Origin: GWB2-37-7 sp942492835
GTDB lineage: Bacteria > Bacillota > Clostridia > Lutisporales > Lutisporaceae
NCBI GenBank assembly: GCA_942492835.1
Contig: OW818645.1
Span: 2,542,001-2,606,000 of the forward strand
Reading direction: 5' to 3'
Length of the DNA stretch: 64,000 nucleotides
Position 1 is the first letter of the stretch. Every line of letters begins with the position of its first letter. A program made the translations under genes and the position numbers. The notes beneath the pieces are model-generated. The model made no database searches and was not told the origin of the DNA. It saw nothing but the letters and a program-made list of their open reading frames with translations. Below are positions 37,064 through 46,624 of this stretch, in pieces.

Positions 37064-38392
37064 TTATTCCTTAATAGACTTATATTTTTCCAGATAAAAC
37101 TCTGAATTTTTATATATTTGAAAAAGAGCATTTATAAGAGCATCTATTTCCTCTTGGGTGTTGTAAACTCCAAAGCTTATACGCACCATGCCAGGCTGAG
37201 GTAAATCACTATATCTTATTCTTTTCTTAATGTCTTTTTTTGAAATGTCTAAAAGTCTCTGGACATAAGGTTGAGCGCAAAAACAGCCGTTTCTGACTGC
37301 TATGCCAAACTCATATGATAGGATGGTTGCCACAATTCTATGTGGTATGTCCTTTATGTTAAATGATATTATACCTAGCCTATCACTACAGTCAGTAGTA
37401 TTCCCGTACAATTGTATACCTGGTACAGCTTTAAGCCTGTTTAGAGCATATTCTGTAAGAGCCTTTTCCTTCTTTTCTATATTTATCATACCTATATTAT
37501 TAAAGGTTTTTATTGCTTCTATTAAAGCTACAACACCTATAACATTTGGGGTTCCTGCTTCATCTCTCTCTGGCGCATCTGCCCACCTTATATAGTCATG
37601 GGTAACTAGCTTGATGGTACCGCCGCCTTTATAGTCAGGCTCACCTCTCTGGAAGACCTCCTTGGGACCTATTAGCACACCTATTCCAAAGGGTGCATAC
37701 ATTTTATGTGCGGAGAAAACTAAGTAATCAATATGCTGAGGGGATGAGTCGGGCTTCATATCAAACTCTGCATGAGGCACAAGCTGTGCACCATCCATCA
37801 ATATTTTTGCTCTGTACTTATGGGCTATTTCTGCAATTTCGTGTATGGGATTTAAATAACCTGTGACGTTGGAAGCACCTGCAACTGCCACAAGCTTCAC
37901 TCGCCCTTTGTACTCTCTAAGCTTGTATTCCAAGCTTCTGAGGGAAAGTCTGCCATTAGAATCTACTGCGATATAGTCAACTTCATAATTACTTCTCCAA
38001 GGCAGGTCGTTGGAGTGATGCTCCATTTCTGTAGACAAAACGACATTTTTATGACTGTTAATATATAATCTATTTGAAAGCTTGTTTATTGCCTCGGTGG
38101 TGTTCTTTACATAGATAACCGTATTTATATCTAAATCTGCCTTTACAAAGCCTGCGACAATTTCTCTTGAACTATCATAAAAATCTGATGAATGTTGAGA
38201 TTTGTAACCTGTACCTCTATGAATTGAGGAATACCAAGGAGAAAAGTTATTTACTGCTTGTAAAACAGATGTGAAAGGTGGAGTGGTAGCGGCATTATCA
38301 AAATTAATACCTGTTACATATTCCCCATTTGATAGAGGTATAGGCGTATTGACTCCCACTACCAATCCTCTGTAGTTGATGCTAGTATCCAT
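37064..38392 (-). CDS. Class V aminotransferase, cysteine desulfurase/selenocysteine lyase-like
   Basis: 442-aa PLP enzyme of the NifS/CsdB superfamily. The N-terminal FDNAATTPP, PLP-lysine motif VFSAHKMYAPFGIG, and VRNGCFCAQPY with the candidate persulfide Cys are present. The active-site loop resembles the CsdB/SufS (group II) type. It lies upstream of a DsrE-family gene. Delivery of sulfur, or of selenide in this selenocysteine-using genome, is plausible but not shown. Confidence 0.82.
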   Translation of the reverse strand: MDTSINYRGLVVGVNTPIPLSNGEYVTGINFDNAATTPPFTSVLQAVNNFSPWYSSIHRGTGYKSQHSSDFYDSSREIVAGFVKADLDINTVIYVKNTTEAINKLSNRLYINSHKNVVLSTEMEHHSNDLPWRSNYEVDYIAVDSNGRLSLRSLEYKLREYKGRVKLVAVAGASNVTGYLNPIHEIAEIAHKYRAKILMDGAQLVPHAEFDMKPDSSPQHIDYLVFSAHKMYAPFGIGVLIGPKEVFQRGEPDYKGGGTIKLVTHDYIRWADAPERDEAGTPNVIGVVALIEAIKTFNNIGMINIEKKEKALTEYALNRLKAVPGIQLYGNTTDCSDRLGIISFNIKDIPHRIVATILSYEFGIAVRNGCFCAQPYVQRLLDISKKDIKKRIRYSDLPQPGMVRISFGVYNTQEEIDALINALFQIYKNSEFYLEKYKSIKE

Positions 38393-38534
38393 ATTATTCC
38401 ACTCACCTGCCTAGTTTTTTTGAATTCTATATTATACTATGCAAAAATGGATATAAATTGACATAAATGAAACAATATAAAACTTTATAAATTTATGCTA
38501 TTATAAAGTATAGAAAATTATGGAGGTTGATAAC

Positions 38535-39638
38535 ATGCAGAAACGTATGTTTTGTATACTTTTAATGCTATTATGTATAATTTTATCTTCTTGTGCATCA
38601 GAGGTTACTCCAAAAGTGGAAGTACCGAAGCCTATAATAGAAACAAAAATAGAGACATCTGAAGCATCGGTTCTGGCTGTAGGTGATATAATGTTTCATT
38701 TGCCTCAGGTAAAAGAAGCATACACAGATCAAGGCTATGATTTTAGCATGTCATTTGAAAAGCTCAGAAACTTAATAATGCAATCAGATATTACCATAGC
38801 AAATTTTGAGACAAGCATAAATGAGAACAAAAAACTCTCAGGATATCCTCGTTTCAACTCACCTCCTGAGGTTTTGGAGGGTATTAGTAAGACTGGCTTT
38901 GATCTGATGGTAACAGCGAACAATCATTGTATGGATACAGGAGTAGAGGGAGCAGAGAACACTATTGAGCTAATAAAGAAGAATGGGATGATACCCCTAG
39001 GTACAGGTGATAAGCAAAACAAAAGCACAATACAAGAGGTAAATGGGATTAAGCTGGGAATCTTAGCCTACACTACTACAATAAATGGGCTGACTGCACC
39101 AGAAGGCTTCGTAAGTATGGCAGATGAGGAACAGATAAAAAACGATATTGATAGTATAAAAGATAACTGTGATTTTGTTATAGTATATATGCATGCAGGT
39201 ATAGAGTATGCTAGAGATGTGTCAGAAGAGCAGGTCAGGCTTTTTAGAGCTGTAGCGGATATGGGGGCAGACTGCGTACTGGGAAGTCATCCTCATGTAG
39301 CACAAAGGTCTGAGCTTTATGATACTAGAGGTAAGAAGGTGCTTATAAATTACTCTATGGGAAACTTCTTATCCAATCAAAACGATAAGTATACTGATAT
39401 AGGTACAATGACAAAGCTATTATTAAAGAAGGAGAACGGAGCAACCTATTTAGCTGATTTTGAAATAATGCCAACTTACAGACTAAGATATACAGACACA
39501 GATGGAAAGACCAAAAGGAGAATAATTCTTGCGTCTGATATAGATAAATACAATCATATTAGTGAGACGGACAAGCAGTATATTAAAGAAGTAGAGAATG
39601 AGTTGACCAAGCTTCTAAATGAAGATGAAGTGGAGTAG
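38535..39638 (+). CDS. CapA/PgsA-like lipoprotein
   Basis: 367-aa lipoprotein of the CapA family (calcineurin-like fold) associated with poly-gamma-glutamate or capsule synthesis, though many members have unknown roles. Lipobox ILSSC near residue 20. Family marks: LAVGDIMFH, NFETSI, ANNHCMDTG, VYMHAGIEY, LGSHPHVAQ and NYSMGNFLSNQ. TGGAGG sits eight bases before the ATG at 38535; the ATG at 38520 overlaps that site. The YgjP-like gene follows 17 bp later. No pgsBC is present. Confidence 0.82.
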   Translation: MQKRMFCILLMLLCIILSSCASEVTPKVEVPKPIIETKIETSEASVLAVGDIMFHLPQVKEAYTDQGYDFSMSFEKLRNLIMQSDITIANFETSINENKKLSGYPRFNSPPEVLEGISKTGFDLMVTANNHCMDTGVEGAENTIELIKKNGMIPLGTGDKQNKSTIQEVNGIKLGILAYTTTINGLTAPEGFVSMADEEQIKNDIDSIKDNCDFVIVYMHAGIEYARDVSEEQVRLFRAVADMGADCVLGSHPHVAQRSELYDTRGKKVLINYSMGNFLSNQNDKYTDIGTMTKLLLKKENGATYLADFEIMPTYRLRYTDTDGKTKRRIILASDIDKYNHISETDKQYIKEVENELTKLLNEDEVE

Positions 39639-39655
39639 GAGAGGAAGCAAATATA

Positions 39656-40156
39656 ATGAATAATCTAAGCTTTGTTTTATATAGAGGAGCAGAATGCAGC
39701 GTTAAAATGATTGACTATGCTGGTAAGCATACGCAGATAGTTTTTAGGGAAGAGACCTTTACTGTATATACTAATAAAAATTATGAAGACAGTAGAAAGT
39801 ATAGTGAAGCGGCAAAGCACTTAGAGCTGTGGCTTAGAGAAAAGGCAAAAGAGGCTATTGCGGAGAGGACTATGGAATACAGCAAGGTAATCGGAGTAAG
39901 CTATAACAACATAAGAATCAAGGATACAAAATCAAGATGGGGAAGCTGCTCTAGCAAAGGCAACCTTAACTTTAGCTGGAGAATAATTATGGCACCTGCT
40001 GCTGTGATGGATTATATAATCATACATGAGCTTTGCCATTTGATACATATGAATCATTCAAAGGAGTACTGGGAAACCGTGGAGCAGTATATGCCTGATT
40101 ACAAAAGGCATAAGGAATGGTTAAAGGTAAATGGCGCAAAGCTTCGCATATACTAA
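39656..40156 (+). CDS. YgjP-like metal-dependent hydrolase (SprT-like)
   Basis: 166-aa protein of the YgjP/DUF45 family with a zinc-protease motif HELCHLIHMNHSKEYW (HExxH, third ligand His or Glu downstream) and SRWGSCSSKGNLNFSWR. The family is annotated as zincin-like metallopeptidase without a firmly known substrate. It follows the CapA-like gene 17 bp after its stop, probably in one transcript. Confidence 0.82.
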   Translation: MNNLSFVLYRGAECSVKMIDYAGKHTQIVFREETFTVYTNKNYEDSRKYSEAAKHLELWLREKAKEAIAERTMEYSKVIGVSYNNIRIKDTKSRWGSCSSKGNLNFSWRIIMAPAAVMDYIIIHELCHLIHMNHSKEYWETVEQYMPDYKRHKEWLKVNGAKLRIY

Positions 40157-40260
40157 AAAAACAGCAGAAAACTAATAAAATTATGCATTTACAGGACACA
40201 TGAAATCATATATTTGCTTGAATTAAAAAATACATACAAATTTATCACAATATACCATTA

Positions 40261-40289
40261 TTGACATATATATGAAAAAATATTAAAAT
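40261..40289 (+). promoter_or_regulatory. Promoter of the SpoIID-like operon
   Basis: TTGACA (40261-40266) and TAAAAT (40284-40289) with a 17-nt spacer, about 75 bp before the start codon. Confidence 0.55.
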
Positions 40290-40364
40290 ATAAGATGACG
40301 GACTTGCTATAGACATAAGTGGTATATTTATACTAATGTGTCAAAATTAAAAGGAGGTTTTCTT

Positions 40365-41501
40365 ATGAAATGTTGCAATAATAAAAATTTAGTAATGTTA
40401 TCAATATTATTGGTGTTATCAATTATATGTTCAAGTGCAACTTTATTTGCAGAAAATGAATATATAATAAGAAATACTACTAATAATATAGAGTATGGAT
40501 GTGCAAAAGGTCGTGTTATAGAATTAGGCACAGAAATACCTATTCCAAATGCAAAAATAAATGTAAAAGAATTGGGAATTGAAATATTTACAGATAAAAA
40601 TGGCGAATTTAGTATCGATCAACTACCTATAGGAGAGTATACATGGGAAGTAATTGCTAAAGGATATGGGAAAAGTGTATTTGAGTCATATCCAATTGGT
40701 TATTTAGGAGCAACTATATTTAATTTTCCTTTAACAAAAGATCAAAAAGGGTTTTATTCAAAACATAGTATTCAAACAGAATCAATTCCTTCTGACTGTG
40801 AAGACAAGCATAAAGAACATTCCAATTATGAGAATAATAGGGATTCAAATAAAAAAACATATTCTCCTAACTATGCTGTACCACAGGATCCACCATCAAT
40901 ACCATCAACGCTTAGGGTTTATTATGGAGGTAGTGTAAATAATGTAGGTTTGGAAGATTATTTGAAGCGTGTAGTATCAAATGAAATAAATCCATTAAAC
41001 TCGTTATATCAAAATATGACTTACCAACAAAAACTTGAAATGATGAAAACACAAGCAGTTGCAGCAAGAAGTTATGCAGTATTCCATTATTATGAAGGAG
41101 ATAGGCATAGTGGTACCTATGATGTTTGCAGTGCGCAACATTGTCAAGTATACAATCCAATATCTACAACCGAAATAGGAAATGCAGCGGTTGATGCAAC
41201 ATCAGGAGAAATCCTTATAAAGGTGACTGATTTTTATAATTGGATTTATCAATATGCTGATACGGTATTTTTTGCTTCATGTTTAAAACAAACAAAGAGT
41301 GCGGAAACAGTATGGGGCAGTGATGTTTCGTATCTGCAAAGTGTTAGTTGTTCTTATGATATAAGACCTACTTTAAGCTCTGGGCATGGAGTTGGCTTGT
41401 GTCAAGATGGAGCTGCTGGATATGCTAAACAGAATTATGTATATAATAGTATACTTAATCACTATTATACTGGTCTAACTTTAAGAGTAGGACAGCAATA
41501 A
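40365..41501 (+). CDS. Secreted SpoIID/LytB-domain protein with a carboxypeptidase-regulatory-like domain
   Basis: 378 aa. An N-terminal signal segment (LVMLSILLVLSIICSS) is followed by a CarboxypepD_reg/CnaB-like beta domain (about residues 45-110; GCAKGRVIELGTEIPIPNAK, FSIDQLPIGEYTW). A linker leads into a SpoIID domain: LKRVVSNEINPL holds the likely catalytic Glu, then KTQAVAARSYAVF and SGHGVGLCQDGAAGYA. SpoIID proteins are lytic transglycosylases acting on denuded peptidoglycan. The added N-terminal domain and absence of spoIID operon partners suggest a cell-envelope role. AAGGAGG precedes ATG 40365. Confidence 0.82.
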   Translation: MKCCNNKNLVMLSILLVLSIICSSATLFAENEYIIRNTTNNIEYGCAKGRVIELGTEIPIPNAKINVKELGIEIFTDKNGEFSIDQLPIGEYTWEVIAKGYGKSVFESYPIGYLGATIFNFPLTKDQKGFYSKHSIQTESIPSDCEDKHKEHSNYENNRDSNKKTYSPNYAVPQDPPSIPSTLRVYYGGSVNNVGLEDYLKRVVSNEINPLNSLYQNMTYQQKLEMMKTQAVAARSYAVFHYYEGDRHSGTYDVCSAQHCQVYNPISTTEIGNAAVDATSGEILIKVTDFYNWIYQYADTVFFASCLKQTKSAETVWGSDVSYLQSVSCSYDIRPTLSSGHGVGLCQDGAAGYAKQNYVYNSILNHYYTGLTLRVGQQ

Positions 41502-41503
41502 TT

Positions 41504-41980
41504 ATGAATAGAAAAGTATTTTTTATTTTACTATCTATTTTACTAATTGCTGGAATTGTAGTTTTTATGACCAATTTAAATACATTATCAGAAAATGAAA
41601 ATGGAATAGCAATATTTGAAATATATGATGAGCTAGACAATAAAACTATAAACAATGCCAGTATTGTAATTATGGATAAAGAAAAGGTCTTTAAGACCAA
41701 TATTGATGGAAAATCTGTTATACGTTTGGAAAGTAAACCAAATACACCTAAGGAATTTTTAGGATATACGGCTATGATTATTGCAGATGGATATTTACCT
41801 ACAATTGTTTATAATATTGGGGTATACCCAGCAAAGAAATCAGAGGATGCTATGAAATATACAATTAAATTAAAAAAGCCTGAAGCTTTCAGTAATGTTT
41901 CATACTATACAGAATTTTTACCTACATCAAATACAGAGATGGCGGGGATAATAGAGTACTATAAATCATTAATTAAATAA
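41504..41980 (+). CDS. Membrane-anchored CnaB-like protein
   Basis: 158-aa protein beginning two bases after the SpoIID-like gene, so translationally coupled. One N-terminal helix (FFILLSILLIAGIVVFM) anchors it. The rest resembles a small carboxypeptidase-regulatory-like beta domain (GIAIFEIYDELDNKTINNAS). No known family is assigned. It may partner the SpoIID-like protein at the envelope. Confidence 0.65.
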   Translation: MNRKVFFILLSILLIAGIVVFMTNLNTLSENENGIAIFEIYDELDNKTINNASIVIMDKEKVFKTNIDGKSVIRLESKPNTPKEFLGYTAMIIADGYLPTIVYNIGVYPAKKSEDAMKYTIKLKKPEAFSNVSYYTEFLPTSNTEMAGIIEYYKSLIK

Positions 41981-42092
41981 TAATTTAAATAGCGAGTCGT
42001 CATTTAGTAAGCAAATGACTAAGAAATTATAAAGTAGTATATATTTATATACCATTTATATATTATGCGGTGCATTTGTGAAATAACTATAA

Positions 42093-42132
42093 ACAAGCAA
42101 CTAGAAAGTATACAAAATATCTAGTTGCTTGT
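42093..42132. repeat. Inverted repeat between converging genes
   Basis: ACAAGCAACTAG with CTAGTTGCTTGT (12-13 bp) around a 16-nt loop. It lacks a strong T-tract on either strand but may end either transcript. Confidence 0.4.
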
Positions 42133-42160
42133 AAAATATTAACATATCGTAACTATTATA

Positions 42161-42544
42161 TTATTTTATATCCCCATGTATCTCAATAGCAGCAGTTTCT
42201 AAAATTTTATTTTTTTCGTCAACAAAAACAATTTTTGGATTTAGATTGCGTGCTTCCTCTTCTGTTACCCAGCAGTATGCTATGATTATAACATTATCTC
42301 CGGGCTGTACAAGCCTAGCAGCTGCACCATTAAGACAAATCACGCCACTGTCTGCCTCTCCTTCAATTACATAGGTTTCCAATCTTGCACCATTATAGTT
42401 ATTAACTATCTGTACCTTTTCTCCAGGCAGAATGTTGGAAGCCTCCATCAAGGTTTTGTCTATAGTTATGCTGCCAACGTAGTTGAGATTTGCCTCAGTT
42501 ACAGTCACACGATGGATTTTTGATTTAAACATATTTAAAAGCAT
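42161..42544 (-). CDS. panD: Aspartate 1-decarboxylase
   Basis: 127-aa proenzyme making beta-alanine from aspartate. It self-cleaves at Gly-Ser to form its pyruvoyl group: the site is in NYVGSITID. Other marks are KIHRVTVTEANL and ICLNGAAARLVQPGD. The ATG at 42544 follows GGAGG; its start overlaps the region just after the panC stop. Last gene of the pantothenate operon. Confidence 0.97.
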   Translation of the reverse strand: MLLNMFKSKIHRVTVTEANLNYVGSITIDKTLMEASNILPGEKVQIVNNYNGARLETYVIEGEADSGVICLNGAAARLVQPGDNVIIIAYCWVTEEEARNLNPKIVFVDEKNKILETAAIEIHGDIK

Positions 42545-42545
42545 T

Positions 42546-43391
42546 TTATACCTCCACACGGATATTATCTATAAGTCTTGTTTTACCAAATCTTACGGCA
42601 AGTGCTATTAAAATGCTGCCTTTTAAAGTAATTACATTGTCTAGTGTAAATGCATCAACTATCTCCATATAGTCAATAACAGCCAATGGCTCACTATTGA
42701 TTGAATCTACTATTAATTGTTTAAGCTTAGTCGCATCTACACAGCCATTTTTTATTATTTCTTTTGCAGCAAAAAGAGACTTTGACAATATCAATGCAGC
42801 TTTTCTTTGTTCTATAGTCAAATATGTGTTTCTTGAACTCATAGCCAGCCCGTCCTCTTCTCTTACAATAGGACATGGTACTATTTCTACATTCATATTT
42901 AAATCCTTGACCATTTTTTGTATAACTGCTACTTGTTGTGCATCCTTTTGACCAAAGTATGCCTTATCAGGCTGTACTATGTTAAAAAGCTTGTTAACTA
43001 CAGTGGCAACTCCTCTAAAGTGAATTGGTCTGGAAATTCCACAAAGTTTGTTTGTAATTTCCTCAACCTCAACATAGGTAAGATATTTTCCTGGATACAT
43101 TTCTTCTACAGAAGGATGGAATATTATATCGGCACCAGCTGTTTCAGACAGCCTTGCATCTCTGTCTAAATCTCTAGGATATGACTCAAGGTCTTCTCCT
43201 ACCCCAAACTGTGTAGGATTAACAAATATGCTGACTACAACAAAGTCATTATCCTTTTTAGCAGCCTGTATTAGAGAAAGGTGTCCTTGATGAAGGTAGC
43301 CCATGGTAGGTACAAAGCCTATCGATTTTCCAGCCTTCCTATTGCTCTTTATTATATCTTTTAATTCTTTTATTGTTTCTACTATTTTCAT
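42546..43391 (-). CDS. panC: Pantothenate synthetase
   Basis: 281-aa ATP-dependent ligase joining pantoate and beta-alanine. Visible: GFVPTMGYLHQGHLSLI with the HxGH nucleotide motif, VVSIFVNPTQFG, RGVATVVNKLFNIVQPDKAYFGQKD (read in parts), and EEDGLAMSSRNTYL with the KMSKS-like site. It sits 13 bp after panB. Confidence 0.97.
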   Translation of the reverse strand: MKIVETIKELKDIIKSNRKAGKSIGFVPTMGYLHQGHLSLIQAAKKDNDFVVVSIFVNPTQFGVGEDLESYPRDLDRDARLSETAGADIIFHPSVEEMYPGKYLTYVEVEEITNKLCGISRPIHFRGVATVVNKLFNIVQPDKAYFGQKDAQQVAVIQKMVKDLNMNVEIVPCPIVREEDGLAMSSRNTYLTIEQRKAALILSKSLFAAKEIIKNGCVDATKLKQLIVDSINSEPLAVIDYMEIVDAFTLDNVITLKGSILIALAVRFGKTRLIDNIRVEV

Positions 43392-43404
43392 ATTGTACCT
43401 CCAG

Positions 43405-44241
43405 TTAATATAGTTTTGTTAGTATTTCATGATCTATATGAAAAGAATGATCCTCACTTGGAAACGCTTGACCTTCTACCTCTGACATATACTGCTTGCA
43501 AGCATCCTTAATAGCATTTCCCACCTGTGCATATTCCTTTACAAACTTAGGTTTAAGGTCAGCATACATACCCAGCATATCCTGTGAAACCAATACCTGA
43601 CCATCACAGCCTGCACCTGCGCCGATACCGATAGTAGGAATTTGTAATCTTTCACTTATTAGCGTTGCAACCTTTGCTGGCACACATTCAAGTACAATGG
43701 CAAAAACACCTGCTTGTTGAAGCAACTCGGCATCTTCAATCATCTTTTCTATCTGTTCTAGGTTGGTACCTTGTATCTTATAGCCGCCAAAAACATTAAT
43801 AGATTGAGGGGTAAGCCCTAGGTGTCCCATTACTGGGATTTGAGCTCTTACTATTGCTTTAACCATATCTATTATGTTTGCTCCGCCCTCTAGCTTGACT
43901 GCGCTGGCTCCACCTTCTTGAATCAGACGTCCTGCATTTCGGACACTTTCCTCTATGCTGATATGATAGGACAGAAAAGGCATGTCTGCTACAACCATAG
44001 ATCTTTTGGCTCCTCTTACTACAGCCTTAGTATGATGTATTATATCATCTACTGTAACCTGAAGTGTGCTTTCGTATCCAAGCATAACCATTCCAAGGGA
44101 ATCTCCTACCAGTAAGGAGTCAATGCCTGCTTCGTCTAAAAGTTTTGCGGTAGTGTAATCATAAGCTGTTAACATTGTTATTTTTTTACCATCTTTTTTA
44201 GCTTTTAAAAAGCTGCTAGTTGTAAATTTATTGTTACCCAT
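43405..44241 (-). CDS. panB: 3-methyl-2-oxobutanoate hydroxymethyltransferase
   Basis: 278-aa enzyme forming ketopantoate from 2-oxoisovalerate and methylene-tetrahydrofolate. Marks: MLTAYDYTTAKLLDEAGID, LVGDSLGMVMLGY, EGGASAVKLEGG, PVMGHLGLTPQS and IGIGAGAGCDGQVLV. Its one-carbon donor is a product of the glycine-cleavage and GlyA enzymes encoded in the same window. Confidence 0.97.
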   Translation of the reverse strand: MGNNKFTTSSFLKAKKDGKKITMLTAYDYTTAKLLDEAGIDSLLVGDSLGMVMLGYESTLQVTVDDIIHHTKAVVRGAKRSMVVADMPFLSYHISIEESVRNAGRLIQEGGASAVKLEGGANIIDMVKAIVRAQIPVMGHLGLTPQSINVFGGYKIQGTNLEQIEKMIEDAELLQQAGVFAIVLECVPAKVATLISERLQIPTIGIGAGAGCDGQVLVSQDMLGMYADLKPKFVKEYAQVGNAIKDACKQYMSEVEGQAFPSEDHSFHIDHEILTKLY

Positions 44242-44262
44242 AAATTTATCTCCTATCTATAT

Positions 44263-45126
44263 TTAAGATTCAATTATTGCTCTTAATTTATCAATTTCTT
44301 TATTATCCTGTAGCTTAGCTTCTGAGGCTAGCTCTATGGTTTCTGCTGCCAAATGAGTAAACAAACTAAGTTGCTCAGGTGAAGTCGAGCTTATAGCATC
44401 AAGCTGTTTTGACAATGTTGCTCCATCACCTCTAGATATTGGTCCTGTCAAAGCATTTTCTGTTCCAAATGCCAAAATGTTTTGTATAGTGCTGTTTATT
44501 AGAGGCAGCATAGCTCTAAAGGCGGTTTCCTGCTCGATATCAATGCTTTCCATTAGCTTAAGTCCACTGTGAATTAATGTTACCAGATAATTTGAAACCA
44601 TACATGCAGAGGCGTGATATAGAGTTTTCTGCTCTGGTTTAAGTTTGAAATATTTATTGCCTAAAACTTGGAGCATTTGCTCAAGCTCTGGCATTTTCTC
44701 TTCATCACCTTCTATGCAAAAATAAGAGCTTTTTAAAGCCTCTGCTGACCTTTCTTTATCTGCAAAGGACATAAGCGGATGCATTGAATATACATTGCAG
44801 CCAAACACTTTTAGCGGGCTTAATATTGTTGAGGGAAGTGCACCGCTAGTATGTATAATCATCTGATTTGGCTTTAAACAGCTATCTTTAAAAAGCTGCC
44901 GTACAACATTTTCTATTTCATCATCATTGGTTGTTATAAATATAAGCTCTGAGGCTTCTGCAAGCTGTTTTTGTGTATCAAAACAATTACTTTGTGTTAG
45001 CAAGGCGGACTGCTTACTAGATTTTTCAGATCTGCTAAAATATCCAGATATCAAAAATCCATTTAATTTAAGGTAAATGCCTAAGGCAGTACCAACCTTA
45101 CCTGCACCGATAAAGCCAATGCTCAT
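44263..45126 (-). CDS. panG: PanG-type ketopantoate reductase (Rossmann-like plus DUF2520)
   Basis: 287-aa protein with an N-terminal Rossmann fold (SIGFIGAGKVGTALGIYL) and a DUF2520 C-terminal domain (LYHASACMVSNYLVTLI; LTGPISRGD). Proteins of this architecture have been described as alternative ketopantoate reductases (PanG) in bacteria lacking PanE. As first gene of the panG-panB-panC-panD operon it would supply the missing step. GGGAG precedes the ATG at 45126; the GTG nine bases upstream overlaps it. The gene symbol rests on family memory and context. Confidence 0.75.
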   Translation of the reverse strand: MSIGFIGAGKVGTALGIYLKLNGFLISGYFSRSEKSSKQSALLTQSNCFDTQKQLAEASELIFITTNDDEIENVVRQLFKDSCLKPNQMIIHTSGALPSTILSPLKVFGCNVYSMHPLMSFADKERSAEALKSSYFCIEGDEEKMPELEQMLQVLGNKYFKLKPEQKTLYHASACMVSNYLVTLIHSGLKLMESIDIEQETAFRAMLPLINSTIQNILAFGTENALTGPISRGDGATLSKQLDAISSTSPEQLSLFTHLAAETIELASEAKLQDNKEIDKLRAIIES

Positions 45127-45425
45127 AAAAAACACTCCCTTCCAGCTCCGTAGAAAAGCAGGAAAAGAGTGATGTTTGTACCATGCAAAACACTATTCTA
45201 GTCCCTGTCCCTAAGGATCAAAGCAGATTTTGAAAAATTTTGTTACAAAATGGTATAACTCCTTATGGATGTTACCCATTTTGATTTTAGCATATGTATT
45301 ATTTCATTACAATATTTATAATAATAAATATACAGCTTTCATTTGTTACTTTGTCATTAGGCTGTATTATGATATATTATAAAAGAAGAAAATACAAAGA
45401 ATAAATATTACTAAAGGTGAGATAT
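45127..45425. other. Divergent spacer panG / YhcC-like gene
   Basis: About 300 bp. The minus-strand side would be the 5' leader of the pan operon. It contains TAGGGACAGGGACTAG-type sequence and a small ATTTTG/CAAAAT hairpin. Clostridial pan operons can carry the pan RNA motif, but I could not establish its bulged-A stem here. Confidence 0.3.
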
Positions 45426-46379
45426 ATGAAAACATGGGATGAAAAAAGGTATAACAATCTTAATCATTACTTACGAAATAAATTTGGAGCTAAGGTATTT
45501 AAAATATCCTTAGATGCAGGTTTTTCGTGTCCGAATAGAGACGGTAAAATATCTACAGGGGGTTGCATTTTTTGCAGTGCCAGAGGCTCAGGAGATTTCA
45601 CGGGCATAAATAAGGATTTGATAAAGCAGTTTGAAGAAGTAAAGACAATGATGCAGAAAAAGTGGAAAAACGGAAAATACATAGCATACTTTCAAGCATA
45701 CACAAACACTTATGCAGATGTAAAAACTCTTAAAGAAAAATATTATAGCGTTTTAAGACTTGAAGATGTGGTAGGCATTGCCATTGCAACTCGACCTGAC
45801 TGTCTTGAAGAACCTGTACTTGATTTGCTAGAGGAAATAAGTAAGGAAAAGTATCTTTGGGTTGAGCTAGGACTACAAACAATACATGAAAAAACAGCTA
45901 ATACTATAAACAGAGGTTATGAGCTTGAAACTTATATAAGAGCAGTTAAGGAGTTAAAAAAGAGAAATATTGAAGTGGTTACACATGTCATATTGGGACT
46001 TCCAGGAGAGAAGAAGGCTGATGTACTGGATACAATTGACTTCGTTGCAAATACTGGCACACAAGGTATAAAGCTGCATTTATTGCACGTGTTAAAGGAC
46101 ACAAGACTTGCGAAGCTGTACGATGAAGGCTCAATGGATATAATGGGCAAGGATGAGTATGTAGAGTTGATTGTGGATTGCATACAACGTCTGCCTGAAG
46201 ATATGGTAATTCACAGGCTCACAGGAGATGGACCAAGAGAAACTCTGATAGCTCCCCAATGGAGTCTGAAAAAATGGGAGGTTATAAATGCTATTGAGCA
46301 TGAAATAATGGAGCGCAGTACATGGCAGGGTGAAAAATATGTAAAAAATCATGATATATGGGAATTGTTTGACGTATAA
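45426..46379 (+). CDS. YhcC-like radical SAM protein (TIGR01212 type)
   Basis: 317-aa radical SAM protein. The N-terminal ISLDAGFSCPNRDG and GGCIFCSARG contain the cluster cysteines in the atypical C-x(n)-C-x2-C spacing of this family. YIAYFQAYTNTYA, IATRPDCL, WVELGLQT and VTHVILGLPGE are conserved. RNA or protein modification is suspected for the family; the substrate is unknown. AAAGGTGAG lies six bases before the ATG at 45426. It is monocistronic. Confidence 0.85.
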   Translation: MKTWDEKRYNNLNHYLRNKFGAKVFKISLDAGFSCPNRDGKISTGGCIFCSARGSGDFTGINKDLIKQFEEVKTMMQKKWKNGKYIAYFQAYTNTYADVKTLKEKYYSVLRLEDVVGIAIATRPDCLEEPVLDLLEEISKEKYLWVELGLQTIHEKTANTINRGYELETYIRAVKELKKRNIEVVTHVILGLPGEKKADVLDTIDFVANTGTQGIKLHLLHVLKDTRLAKLYDEGSMDIMGKDEYVELIVDCIQRLPEDMVIHRLTGDGPRETLIAPQWSLKKWEVINAIEHEIMERSTWQGEKYVKNHDIWELFDV

Positions 46380-46579
46380 TATTACCTGGGAAATATCGAG
46401 TATATATTACAAAATAATACTGATATGTATATACAACAACAATAAAAGAAAGCATAATTTTGCATAAGAATTATATGATTATACAAATTAAACATTTTCT
46501 TAAAGCGAATTGTGTTCTGTTAAAATTATTGATATAATCAACTTGTAATTTATAAAATTTTACATATAAAACAAATTTA

Positions 46580-46608
46580 TTGACATAATAAATATATTAT
46601 GATACAAT
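46580..46608 (+). promoter_or_regulatory. Promoter of the leuS T-box leader
   Basis: TTGACA (46580-46585) and TACAAT (46603-46608) with a 17-nt spacer; the start site would lie just before the T-box stem I. Confidence 0.7.
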
Positions 46609-46624
46609 TATTGCTAATTAAATA

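Noticed and set aside
45127..45300. pan RNA motif in the leader of the pantothenate operon
   Set aside because: Position fits, but I could not draw the conserved stem with two bulged A residues.
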